DNA of 64,000 nt, taken from Rhodeus uyekii. Lineage: Eukaryota; Chordata; Actinopteri; Cypriniformes; Acheilognathidae. The stretch is from the NCBI GenBank assembly GCA_037043235.1, contig JAWRVZ010000004.1, forward strand, positions 726,001 to 790,000, read 5' to 3'. This document shows positions 12,660-23,500 of the stretch, piece after piece. Each line of letters opens with the position of its first letter. Within the stretch, counting starts at the first letter, position 1. Under the pieces are notes generated by a model. That model was not told the origin of the DNA and did not search any database. It was given only the letters and a program-made list of their open reading frames with translations. Position numbers and translations under genes: made by a program.

Positions 12660-13550
12660 TCTCCCCACCATTACACACTACCATTACGCCCAACCTGAGC
12701 GATGATGACATTCACCACAATCTGAGGTTATACTGTGGTTCTAAAAATCATTTCGATCCAGACTGTCCAGTTAGTCCTCCTCAAACAACGGTAAGTGCCC
12801 TTAATCTCATAATTGAAAAGCACCCCAATTTCAGTGACTGCTCCTTGACCAGAGAAGTTACCAAATGAAGTGAATTCTGATCCAATCATTGTATGCACCT
12901 TTCACAGAAAAACAGTTCAATTTAGTCCATCGTAATGTGACAAATGACTATGTTCCGGAATGTTTTCAGCCAACAGATGGCTATAAAAATTCAGCCATCA
13001 ATTTCAGGGACTGCGCCATCAAGCTGGTATCACCATAGAATATACCTTCTTTCGATCCTGGAGACAAAGGCCATGGATGAGTACATCAAGGAAGTTTTTC
13101 AACAAAGATTTATCCAACTATTCACATCCCTTGCCGCTTCCAGCTTCGTCTTCATGGCCAAAAAGGATGGAGGCTTGAGAACGTGCTTCACTTATGGAAC
13201 CCTCAGTGAACAAATGGTAAAATACTGTTACCCTCTTCCCCTGGTTCCAACTGCCCTGGAACAACAGAAGTGCCTGTATCTTCTCCAGACCTGCTGGACC
13301 TTTACTTATAACATAAGGGTGATGAGTGAAAAAGGCCTTCATCACCCCCTCTGGGCACTATGAATACCAGGTTATCTCTAACAGAATATCTAATTCACAC
13401 CCTTAGTCTTCCAAGGCTTCATGAACAAAGTAGTCAGAGATTTGCTCCAAAGATTTGTCATCTACGTTGAAAATATCCGGATCTACTCACATAACCTGGC
13501 CAAACACCACCATCACGTTGTGCAGGTCTGAATGGCTTGGTCCTTAATGA
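12660..13550 (+). pseudogene. Decayed Ty3/gypsy reverse-transcriptase fragment
   Basis: The frame at 12944-13363 contains ETKAMDEYIKEVFQQRFI, LAASSFVFMAKKDGGLRTCF and YCYPLPLVPTALEQ, which is the start of the RT domain of fish gypsy-type LTR retrotransposons. Past a frameshift, 13400-13530 reads QGFMNK..., then IYVENIRIYSHNLAKH. That corresponds to the catalytic YIDD segment, with both Asp residues replaced. The GAG, protease and integrase regions were not identified; 12660-12940 is assigned to the element only tentatively. It is non-functional. Confidence 0.8.
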
Positions 13551-14084
13551 ACAGGATGCTGGAGTGAAATGGGTTTTCAACTGTGACTTCTTTCTAAAGA
13601 ATCTTTGTTACATAAAGAATAATTCTTGATTGCCTTTCGCCACAGCCAAACGTCTGCTCTATAATCAATCAATAGCAATAGCAAAATATTTTATGACGAA
13701 ATGAGCATGGAGTCTTCTACAGTTTTCTAAGTTTTAAGAATTGTGGTACTGTGTGCTCATTCTGTATTCTATTTGCAATTTCACATCAAGGAATGAAAAA
13801 TGACAAATGAAACAGGATCAGTCTGAAGATGATTGGAAAGTTCTGTCAGTTATGAGAAAGGCCTGTTCAGACTTACAAAACAAATAATGCACAGACTAGT
13901 TTTTTATATGCAATGTTAATTTACATATAAAAGTAGGGCTTAACGTTACTGCTTTGCTGAAGTGTAAATAAGATACAAAGTAATAAGGTTAAAAAAAGCA
14001 CACTAAAAAATGTTTGATATTTCTACAGAAAAAAAAAATGGTACTGTAAAAACCTGGCAATATGATACTGTTATATATGTGTTG

Positions 14085-14398
14085 AGCTGGCGTGCGATGC
14101 GGAGACAGGACACGGAACACGGAGTCCAAACAAAAACACTTTAATGAAGAATGAAACTAAACGGCACTTCTTAGTGCAAACACGGGAGGAGAAGTCCTTG
14201 TAAACCATCCACACGAAAACATAGCACAACATAACTTTAACAAGAGACGAAGACATGTGAACACAGGAGGGAATTTATACAGATGAGGAAACTACACACA
14301 GCTGACGGGACTTGGGCAGTGATTAACGAGACAGGTGTGGAACAATCTAGAAGACACAGAAGGACCCGGAAGGTGAGAGACGAGACAAGACTGTGACA
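14085..14398. repeat. LTR-like dispersed-repeat segment
   Basis: This segment, with 'AAAACACTTTAATGAAGAA' near one end and 'GACAAGACTGTGACAG' at the other, resembles teleost repeats found at the ends of LTR elements. It lies about 0.5 kb from the gypsy RT fragment and may be its companion or an unrelated insertion. No paired second copy lies in the window, so the LTR label is a guess. Confidence 0.4.
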
Positions 14399-14973
14399 GA
14401 TACAATATCCACACATGGTGAAAAACAAATGTATGTGTGCAATGAGAGAGAGATAACTTATTTTGATTCTCATGATATTGTAGATTAATTGGCAATATTA
14501 ATATTAAATATTTAAAACAGTCAAGGAGCAAAAACGGATTAAGATTTCAAATCCTTCTCAGAAGTGGTGGGCGTTTTTAAACTGTTATTTAGCTTTTAAC
14601 TTCGCCTCTGATTTAAATCCAATGCAGAGGCTTGAAAGGGATCAGAATTCGACAGCTTTAAGAACTAAAAGCAAGTCCTGTCAGTATATCATCTACATGC
14701 TCCGCTGCTGAATCATTGTACTGCTCTGCATGCTAGACTGAGTGAGAAGAAAAATATAACCATTCTGAAAAGTGCACTTCAGTTTCATGGTCAAAGGCTG
14801 CTGTCCCATTTTTTTCAACGATATGCCCTGAAGCAAAATAAGTGTGCTGAAGAGGGAAGGAACTGACAGCAGCTTTCATTCTCTTGGATCCTTAATGACA
14901 AGATTCCATTGTCAAAGGAAACTTTCAGTACACTCAATGTCCTGACTAGAAGATGCGATCAAGAGAGGCCTAC

Positions 14974-15082
14974 CTTTTTCTTTGATTTAAAGACGTTACA
15001 TCGAAAAACATTGCTCTGTCCATCTCTTGCTATGTAACTGAAGATCTTCAAATCTTGAGAGTCATGCGATACGTAGAATATC
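14974..15082 (-). CDS. nos1ap: nos1ap exon 5 (PTB domain core, FYVSHDSQD segment)
   Basis: A 109-bp exon. Its first base completes the Arg codon from exon 4; then 36 codons read IFYVSHDSQDLKIFSYIARD, GQSNVFRCNVF and KSKKK. This is the highly conserved middle of the NOS1AP PTB domain, nearly identical to mammals (Val for Ile in QSNVF). The acceptor is TTGTTTACAG and the donor AAAAAG|GTAGGC, with phase 0 at the 3' end. It lies about 24.4 kb downstream of exon 4 and 4.8 kb upstream of exon 6. Confidence 0.96.
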
Positions 15083-17639
15083 CTGTAAACAACATAAAAA
15101 AAGATAATCAGAAACTTTATGAAGAACTTTATTAGAAACCTAATGTAAGAAATCAACAACCACCACATAAATTTATGAGGCGATTACATAAAAACTAAAC
15201 TTCAGAAGTACTTGGCTAAATTACAAGGACAGTAAAAGGATAAATGTATTAAACATTTCCTGGACAGTTAAAAGCTTTCATTTCCTCCTTGTGATTCATC
15301 TTGCTATATTTTGGTTCAAAACACCACAGTGCACAGCAATTTTTAATGAAGAATTCATTAATGTTGTGTGGAAAGGACATTAATGAAGGACCTTTGGCTG
15401 TGTATTTTGCTAGAACATCTAAACAAGAATGGGATTTGTAGAGTAGCAAATAAAGCAGCAAGAACATGAATCACAGAAGCATGTCCAATTCTTTTGTAAC
15501 ATTGTGCGAGTGCATTTCTTCTAAAGCAAATAGGATTTATAGCAATGAAAGGTAGCAATGCAGATCAGAGTGTAAAATACTAAATAAATTAAGCAATAAA
15601 TAATTAACGTCATTCAAATCTGGATCAATTTCCTCCACAAGAGAGTAGAGAACTTTTATTCTGAGCTTCATAAAATGACAATGCAGCTGTCACAAGGCAC
15701 TGAGGAAAATCCTGAGGAGAAAACTCTGTCGCAGATGAATAAAACGCATCAATGTCAAGTGCAACGTCTTTCACGCACATCCACACAGATCCTTAAAATT
15801 TAAACAGCCAAAGAAATGATAGACAAATAGCTAGATTTCTAGACAACATTCACAAAGAAAAAGAAAGCTGGTTTGGTGGTGGCATACCTTATATTTTGCT
15901 ATTCACTGACTAAACCCTGACAGACAAGGGAGGGAAAAAAGAAACACAATCTCAGATTGCTTCAATGGGTTTGTCAGAGAGTGAATAAATGGCAGCATGA
16001 AGCAGAGATGCCTAAACAACGCTCAAATAAATCAAAATGACCCGACCAGTTAGGGCTGGGAATGAAAAACAAAAGAAGTGAAAAATAGGAGTCATAGGAA
16101 TTTGAAAAGCAGCTGCGAAGATGTTCCATAAGGAAAAGTGTGCATACTTCTGTGTATACATTATAAAAACCTTGTCCAGTGTGGTATTTTTAAACATATG
16201 AAATGGATTGTATAAATGACGCATTTGAATTACCAATGTACCTTTAACTAAAAGAATACGCGTTTAGTTTTAAACTTGACACTCCATCTTTAAAACATTT
16301 CACATCGAGATGATAAAAACAGATCTATCGACTGGATGATTGTGCACATAGGACTGCAGACAGAACATAAATGTAAGAGAGGTCCCAAAGTCCTCCAAAC
16401 AAACCTATACAGATGTAAGTAGCATTTAGCTTATTACTTATTGACAAATAAGTGGAATATGGAAAATATCATAGTTACTCATTTCGATTAAAATGACCTT
16501 AAACACAATGCAGTACAGAATATTAATTGCATGCTAACTTGGAGAAAAAAAGCAAACTAACAAAAAAAACTCACACACAGAGAAAAAAATAAGATATACA
16601 ATCAAAATTTAAATTACTGGTTGTAATTTCATTATCGAGTATGTTTATATATAATATATGTTTCTCAATTATCTGTGAAACTAGCAGATATGCATCCCAC
16701 ACCTCTAATTATCTGAGACATTAGAAAGTAGATACTATTGATCTCCCCACTGAAGAGAAAGCGTAGATTAAGCTTTCGTGTTACAAGCCTGAGAGTGATT
16801 AACTGTTTCTACAGCTAACAAATATCCTGTATCGTTGTATTAGCTTGGGCAATATTTACATATCAATATAGTCTTAATTTGGACCAGTCTAGACTTAATC
16901 TGGATCCAAAACACACACATAATGAGAATAACATGTTACATGTAAGAACTTGGCGATACAAATAGTGACTTAAATAGTGAAAGATGTACTAGACAACAAT
17001 CCACCAGTTAACTCAGGGTTACATTCGGACGCTCAGTCCTGGACAGATTGGAGAAGAGAAACTGCTCATTAATTGAATTCTCTTTGCTGTTGACACTTAA
17101 GGGAGACATGCTGCATCAGCGATTTGCACAGATGACACATGCTGTTTAAAAGCTTTTTCCCTCCCCACACTTCAATTTATCAAGCCTTAAAGCAAAACGA
17201 GGAGCTGAAATATCTGCTGAGTATATGTAACGCACACTACTTTGCTCATCAAAATAGAAAGAGTGATTTTACTAGACAGCCCTGAGGCCTAATTTAACAA
17301 GAATATAATAAGCTAATCACACTTACTAGAAGGTAAAGTGCTGCTTAGCTCATCTCATCTCTGATATATACTGTATAAAGACGGCAATGACCAGGTAATG
17401 CTATTTCTATATTAGAGGCAAGGACACCCATTCAACAGGCAGAAAAGGCTAGAGCTATAATACATTAGCATTCTAGTCTCAAAGTATTCATTCTGATTCA
17501 ATGAAAAAACAATGAATAATGACAAAGTACTATGACTAAAACATTTGTTTTTAAAGTTTGCTACAAGAGTTATATGCAGGACATTGTACGTTTGCGCATT
17601 ACTTCACTGAGTTGGGCATAGCAATTATTATATATATTA
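15083..17639. other. Intron 4 sequence upstream of exon 5, nothing recognised
   Basis: AT-rich intronic DNA with no element I could name. The stretch 17020-17230 is less repetitive and holds 'CATTAATTGAATTC' and 'AAAAGCTTTTTCCCTCCCC'; it could be conserved non-coding DNA, but conservation cannot be judged from one sequence. Confidence 0.45.
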
Positions 17640-18175
17640 ATATTACACGGATTGCATACTTCCATTTGCATAACATTAATTGTCCCCGTCCCTTTCTTTG
17701 AAATAACAATACTGCAGTTCTCATTCACGCACTAGTCACCTCACGTATAGACTACTGCAATGCTCTTCTCACAGGTATTCCCTCCAAAGTGCTACATAAG
17801 CTGCAACTGGTTCAGAATTCTGCAGTGCATGTTCTCTCCAGAACACCTTATACTGATCATTTCTCCAGTTCTCCAGCAATTGCACTGGCTTCCTGTAAAA
17901 TATAGAGTTCAATTAAAAATCTTGCTATTCACTTATAAGGCACTTCATAATCTTGCACCACAATATCTTACTCAATTTCTCCAGGTTTACACTCTTAGAT
18001 CTTAATTCTCAATTTCTCTCGTGGTACCTCGGAGTCAACTTACTACTAAGGGTGCCAGATCCTTTAGCCATGTTGCCCCCCACCTCCACCTATGGAACTC
18101 TCTTTCCCTTGAGGTGCGCAATAGCTAGTGCTAGCTAACTTTTAAGTCTTAAGACATATCGTTTTATACAAGCTT
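17640..18175 (+). pseudogene. LINE reverse-transcriptase C-terminal remnant
   Basis: Across frames the plus strand reads ALVTSRIDYCNALLTGIP, KLQLVQNSAVHVLSRTP, VLQQLHWLPVKYRVQ, LFTYKALHNLAPQYL. This is the familiar C-terminal stretch after the RT domain in teleost non-LTR retrotransposons. A later frame-shifted part reads 'LWNSLPLEV'-like sequence. Frameshifts and stops show it is dead. The family within the LINEs (Rex1/L2-like) is not settled. The following 300 bp, to about 18480, with an 'AATAAAGATG' motif, may be its 3' region. Confidence 0.75.
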
Positions 18176-18520
18176 TCTTATAAAACATGTTATTGAGACT
18201 TATTTTTTCATTCTGGATGTCGTCAAGTCATAACTTTGCTCTTTACAATCATTTTCAAACTCTACTGTCCCTTTGGTGGATTTAATGTTTCTTTCTACAC
18301 AGCCAAGTGTGGTCATGACATTTCTATGGATGAGCCATGATTTCCTTTGCAAAGAGATCTGAATTATTGATGCCTCTTATTATATTCCAGTTAATAACAG
18401 TAGACCAGTTCTCCTGCTCCTGGTGCAAAACTTGGACTCTGAGTGACAATAAAGATGCACAAATGTCACCATTTCTTTAGAGCTGACACGACCCCAGTCC
18501 CATCATCATAAGGGACTCCC

Positions 18521-18530
<10 letters not shown>

Positions 18531-18595
<65 letters not shown>
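18531..18595. repeat. (CA)n microsatellite
   Basis: An uninterrupted run of CA dinucleotides, about 32 units, preceded by an imperfect 'CATACACATA'. Confidence 0.97.
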
Positions 18596-18597
<2 letters not shown>

Positions 18598-19412
18598 CAG
18601 TCACTGTCAAATGCCTCCTGGGGTGGCTGCTCCTTGTTTAGCAGGCTGCTGGGTAGCAAAATCATTGTAATCACTTAACACGACGCTCAAATTATATAGT
18701 CGAACTCAAGTGTTATCTACATGGAAATGATTTAGGATGCGACTGTTTTTCCATCCGTTGTACTCAACTAGCACAAAAACGAAATGGCTTGATTCAAGAG
18801 GGCCACTGGACCCCAATCGTTTATGGCTTCATGTCTGCCTGATAAAAATAAATATTTGTCTTGACATGTCAGCTGCCTCATCCAATGAGTCAGGGGATTT
18901 TCACGGGCATGTTGTCAAGTTCAAGCGGCAAATTTCTGTGAAGATGATTAATGTGTTTTGATTGGGCTTTCATGCAGTTTTGCATTTGCTGAGGGCACAC
19001 AAACAAACAGGATTTTTAACTGCGCATTTATACTGTTGCCATCAGCAGCAGTTGCATAAGAAATGGCGTTGCTAAAAGGCTTTGCAAAGAACAAACACTT
19101 CTAAGCACCTTCTCCTGAAGCTTATTGGCCGCCTCTTTAATTTCCATACAATATTTGCAATTTCTCCAGAGCTACAGAAATGAAAAGGACTGAGGAACAT
19201 GTCACCTGCGACATTTCCTTTTGCACAAGCTGTGTCCTTTGGCTACATGCTGACCTAACATAATTTGTACTGTGACTGTAAACAGCCCAAATTATATGTC
19301 ATCCAAATGGATTAATTTCTCCAGGGTTTCTTTTTTCAGGGTTTCAGGGTTGCTCCAGTTAATAGGTGAAGGTACACATTTGTATTTTTATTACAGTATC
19401 TCTGAAATTGTT
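18596..19412. other. Intron 4 sequence, nothing recognised
   Basis: Non-repetitive intronic DNA. Around 18860-19000 it is moderately GC-rich with homeobox-type 'GATTAATG' sequence. There are no coding or transposon features. Confidence 0.4.
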
Positions 19413-19420
19413 ATCTAGTG

Positions 19421-19698
19421 CAGTGTTTTTAAACCACTGAGAGATCGTCAGGTGTGCCGTGGAAAATGATTCAATTTCACCTAATTGGTCTAAAAACATT
19501 TTTTTTTAAACTAATTAATCATAAAATACTTTTTTCTTTGTGTTTATTTGATTCCCATTCAAGATACTTTGATAAGAATGCCTGTATATATTGTTAATAT
19601 AGGCTACAGAGTTTCATTTCTTAACATGTTCGGTTGGTGGTGTGCCTTTTATTTAATGAAAAAATGTACCTTGGCTCAAAAAAGGTTGAAAAACACTG
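19421..19698 (+). mobile_element. hAT-type MITE with perfect 8-bp target duplication
   Basis: A 278-bp element starting CAGTGTTTTTAAACCACTGA and ending GGTTGAAAAACACTG. It is flanked on both sides by the same 8 bases, ATCTAGTG (19413-19420 and 19699-19706). Inside, 'GGTGTGCCGTGG' and 'TTGGCTCAAAAAAGG' match common fish hAT ends. It is non-coding. The perfect duplication suggests a fairly recent insertion. Confidence 0.88.
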
Positions 19699-19706
19699 AT
19701 CTAGTG

Positions 19707-20587
19707 AAAGTGTTGGTTCTACTGCTTAATCAGAAAAATAACATTTCACCAAACAGTATCTTTTGAATGCTATGATTTTTGATTAAGTGGTAGAAATGCA
19801 CTTAATATGAATATTCATTACTAGTGTAACAATATTCAAACCAAACCGAAAAACCGTGATACACCACCCACAGTATTCTCAGGTCATGATGAAGGCTTGT
19901 GTACACGAGGAATACAGTGACGAAGATTAATCACCAATAAACGCAGTAAGGTCTGCATTTTGTTACTTTCAATTTTCTAACGAAATTCAAACAATAAATA
20001 CGGTTTTGACGCTCTTTAATGTGGCGTGGCAAATCCCTGTATAGGCACCCTAGTTCAAAAGGCAGCAAGAAGAGCAATCATCTCTTGCTCTTTAATACTA
20101 ATTACAGAATAAACAAATGAACATCTGAAGGCCTGTTGAAAGACACAGTACAACTTACTGAAGTGTATCAAGTCTTGAAGTCACTCAGTGTTTCAAAAGC
20201 AGAAAGAAATCAATAAAACAGCTTGTAAACAATGTCACATTGCTTTAACTTAAGGCAAATCCACAGCTTGTTAGATCGCAACTCTTTTGCTAAATATATG
20301 CACTATATAAGCCTATATATTCTTTGTATTTTTAATCATTTAAAAATCATTTAAAAGTCTTAATCATTTAATACACATTTAAAATATCAGTCATGACAAT
20401 GCCAGCCACCATGCAAAGGATTTTATTTCAACAACGAATTAGAGTAAAAAGATATAATTATATTTAAAGGTTAATGCAAAAATGTGTAGTTTACACGTTT
20501 GTGTACAATGTTATTTGAGTGTTGATTATTGTCTCTCAAAATAAACAGCCACTGAATTTAAGTTAATTATTAACCTAACCTCGCCGG
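19707..20587. other. Intron 4 sequence, nothing recognised
   Basis: AT-rich DNA with no named element. It includes direct repeats of 'AATCATTTAA' at 20334-20370. Confidence 0.4.
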
Positions 20588-21135
20588 CAGCAATGTCACC
20601 CTCTAGCCTACGACTGGTTGCTCACAAAAGCTAAGCGGGGATGTGTGTGGTCTTTTCCTGGATGGGAGACTGATTGCTGCTGGAAGTGGTGTTAGGAGGC
20701 CAGCAGGGGGTGCTCACCCTCTGGTCTATGTGAGTCCTACCGCCCCAGTATAGTGACGGGGACACTGTACTGAAATGAGCACCGTCATTCGGATGAGACG
20801 ATAAACCGAGGTCCTGACTCTCTGTGGTCATTAAAAATCCCAGGATGTCTTTCGCAAGAGTAGGGGTGTAACCCCGGCATTCTGGCCAAATATGTCCATC
20901 ATGGCTTCCTAACCATCCCCTTTCTCTGATTGGCTGCATCATCACTCTGTCTCCTCTCCACCAATAAAGCTAGTTTGTGGTGATCGTTCTGGCGCAATAT
21001 GGCTGCCGTCGCATCATCCAGGTGGATGCTGCACTCTAGTGGCGGTTGAGGAGATTCCCCCTTCCATGTAAAGCGACTTTGAGAGACTTTGATAAAGCGC
21101 TATATAAATGTAATGAATTATTATTATTATTATTA
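20588..21135 (+). mobile_element. 5S-rRNA-derived SINE (SINE3-type), near full length
   Basis: The head holds 'AGCTAAGCGGGGATG' and 'CTGGATGGGAGACTGATT', which correspond to the internal promoter boxes of 5S rRNA. The body is the widespread fish segment with 'GTTAGGAGGCCAGCAGGGGG', 'GATGAGACGATAAACCGAGG', 'TAGGGGTGTAACCCCGG' and 'ATGGCTGCCGTCGCATCATC'. It ends 'AAAGCGCTATATAAATGTAA' followed by (ATT)n. SINEs of this kind are transcribed by RNA polymerase III and moved by a LINE with a matching tail (family knowledge). It is antisense to nos1ap. Confidence 0.9.
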
Positions 21136-21975
21136 ATTAGGTTAATAGTTTGGCCTCTGTTGTGCAACCAAGGGCTCCCTATAAGGTTTACAGCATTAGC
21201 AGAAATATTTTTTATTAGAACCTTTTAATTATAATTAAATTAATTGAAAGCCAAAAATGTAATTTGTTCACTACTTAATAAATGTAAAAAAAAATGTTAT
21301 GTTTTGTTCTCACCTCTTCTGTACCGAGCCACGACTTACTGATTTGAATATAATATAAATAATAATACAATATAAATGTAATATAAATATAAGTGTGGCA
21401 TCAGTTGTCACTGCCATGTTTTGGAGACGCTGTGTGTTTACAACAATCCTCCAGAACAGTACAACACAAATGTCCATGTGTGTGCAGCACATTTTCCTGA
21501 ACCGGAGAGAGAACAAGGCCGGCTGTGCACAAAGGCTATTTCGAAAAAAAATACTTAAAAAAAAAAAATTTTTTAAATGGGGCAATTCCAACTTTGCTAG
21601 GGCAATCTAGCGCTTTGCTAGAGCCTGTATGTTTTATTATTTACTACTGACTGTTCAAATTAGGAGTTTTCTGCAGTGTAGACTAACGCATATTGTTTGA
21701 CGTTCTTTCAAAAGTGCAGAGATGGATATAAGTTTACAAACATAGTATCCTCCATTCGTTTACAACTTGTGGTAAAAAGTAGATGCAGTGCTCGGTTTCA
21801 CACTGGCTGTTCAAGCAAAGCTGAAACAGTATGCACCCATATTAAACTGGCGACATTCCTCACATGCTTGTGTTCTGTAAATACATTTAAGTATCAGGTT
21901 CCGCTCGATCGGCTTGATCATCTGCCTTTTCAGAATTCGACTCAATATGGTAAAACTGACTACATTAACTGCCTT
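21136..21975. other. Intron 4 sequence, nothing recognised
   Basis: AT-rich DNA with short opposing ORFs at 21310-21610 and an A-run/T-run palindrome near 21547-21578. No domain or terminal repeat was recognised. Confidence 0.4.
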
Positions 21976-21977
21976 TA

Positions 21978-22468
21978 CAGTGGAGTTCACTTATCTTGAC
22001 TCCCGGTTAACTCGCCAATACTATTATGTCGACTTTTTTGAAGTGGAACGAATTTGTTGAGAAAGCACATTAGACAGGCAGAACGCAAGAAAGTATGCAA
22101 TCTAGTACAGCGTACTGTTTACGCTGCGAGCGAAATTGTGTTTGCAATGTTGGAGAATATAATTAAATGTTTGTATTGAGAATCGAAGGTGTTTTTATTG
22201 TATACTGGTAAATCTCTGCTGTCAGTTGGTGCACATATGCCTTTTGTTGTTAGCAAACATATACAGTGTATGTACATTTTTATAGTATGGTGATAGCTTC
22301 ATCAAATAAATCGTTATCAAATAAAATAAAACCATATTGGGTGTTGGTTATCTCGACGGCCTCAGGGGTTGCATAAAAGCGTCGAGATAACCGTTTAGCG
22401 AGATAACCAACACCCAATATGGTTTTATTTTATTTGATAACGATTAATATGATAACCGAACTCCACTG
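21978..22468 (+). mobile_element. Pogo-like MITE with a large internal palindrome
   Basis: It starts CAGTGGAGTTCACTTATC and ends GATAACCGAACTCCACTG, with TA at 21976-21977 and 22469-22470; 491 bp. 'GGTTATCTCG'-type motifs recur inside. The right part is built from two perfect 47-bp arms facing each other (22309-22355 and 22399-22445). It has no coding capacity. Confidence 0.82.
22309..22445. repeat. 47-bp perfect inverted repeat (hairpin)
   Basis: The left arm at 22309-22355 and the right arm at 22399-22445 are exact reverse complements, separated by 43 bp. The loop offers a second pairing (GGTTATCTCGACG with CGTCGAGATAACC). RNA from either strand would fold into a long stem. Confidence 0.92.
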
Positions 22469-22470
22469 TA

Positions 22471-23350
22471 ATTGCTTTGGAAGCTGAAGCTGCCGTTACA
22501 TTTACAAGATACGCTTGAAGTGTTCGGCCAATCACAACGTACTGGGTCAGCTGGCCAATCAGAGCAGAGAATGCTTTTCGTAAGGAGGGGCCATGAAGAA
22601 ATTGACACATTTAAGAAAGTCTGGCCATAGAGGAGTTACAACAAAGTACAGGTCTGTGAAAATGTATTTTTTGAACATTAAAGCATGTTAACATTTAACA
22701 TTTAGAACACTAAAATTGATTTTATTTCAATTACAAACTCAAACCTGACAGAACCCCAAGATAAAATCAAACCAGAGACGAATCTGAAATTCTGGGTTCC
22801 CATAACGTCTGAATCATGTAGTAGTCCTCTGTTATATAAGATATGAATGAAGGAAATAAAATGGTAGCAATAGGAAAAAAAACAGCAAGAAGTGTAGAAA
22901 CGGCAGAAGCTTTATGCAAGCTGTGGGCTTATGTCAAATATCAGCATTCTGGTGGCATTTGAAAAGTTGAAGAAAACACTATCCTGAAATCCAGTCAACC
23001 TAAAAACAAACAAACTAAATATTTAAATACACAATGTTTCATTAAACAATAGCTCACGAATTTACTACTGGCAAACACCACATTTATTTTCAACAGTGCC
23101 ATTTACAAATGCTGTCAATCTCGAGAGGATTTAAGCCAAGACTGAATTTTCTGACTTGGCTGTTGTACAGAGACATGGGAGAAAGTAAAACAATGAAAGG
23201 GAGAAAGTCATTCTTGACAGTGAAGGAGGGAAAGAGGTCTTGCGCTGACATAGCCATTTTACCTTTTCATTAGGAAATTCATTGAAACAAGCATTTTCAG
23301 CACACAGCTCTAAACACAGTAGCTGACTTGAAAAAAAAAATTTCCTCTCT
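22471..23350. other. Intron 4 sequence, nothing recognised
   Basis: Mixed intronic DNA with no ORF of note. 22470-22620 may still be transposon-derived given its position next to a MITE, but no boundary supports that. Confidence 0.35.
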
Positions 23351-23354
23351 TTTT

Positions 23355-23500
23355 TTCTTAGCAGTTAGCGCGAGCTCTGACATTCCCATGCAGGCGACAG
23401 GGGTTCAGGTCCGACTTGCGTCATTTCCTGATCCCGCTCTCCTCTATTCTTGTCAACATTTCCTGTTCTCTCTCTGCTCTCCCTATAACTTAAACATGGG
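23355..23500 (+). mobile_element. Degenerate tRNA-derived SINE
   Basis: The stretch 'GTTAGCGCGAGCTCTGAC' followed by 'GGGGTTCAGGTCCGACTT' resembles tRNA A and B boxes. It is followed by the 'GCGTCATTTCCTGATCCCGC' and 'TTTCCTGTTCTCTCTC' body seen in cyprinid short repeats. The B box differs from the consensus GGTTCGANTCC by an internal change, so it is probably an inactive copy. Confidence 0.55.

Larger units (their letters stand above)
10164..14973 (-). other. nos1ap intron 5
   Basis: A 4.8-kb intron between GTAGGC (exon 5 donor) and CCGTAG (exon 6 acceptor). About 2.7 kb in its middle consists of transposon remains (MITE, Tc1, gypsy RT, LTR-like). The flanks 10164-10949 and 14399-14973 show nothing recognisable. 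Confidence 0.7.

Noticed and set aside
13118..13345. Minus-strand frame opposite the gypsy fragment
   Set aside because: Shadow of the RT remnant; no domain of its own.
20588..20700. 5S rRNA gene
   Set aside because: Only the internal promoter part is 5S-like and it is fused to a SINE body and (ATT)n tail.
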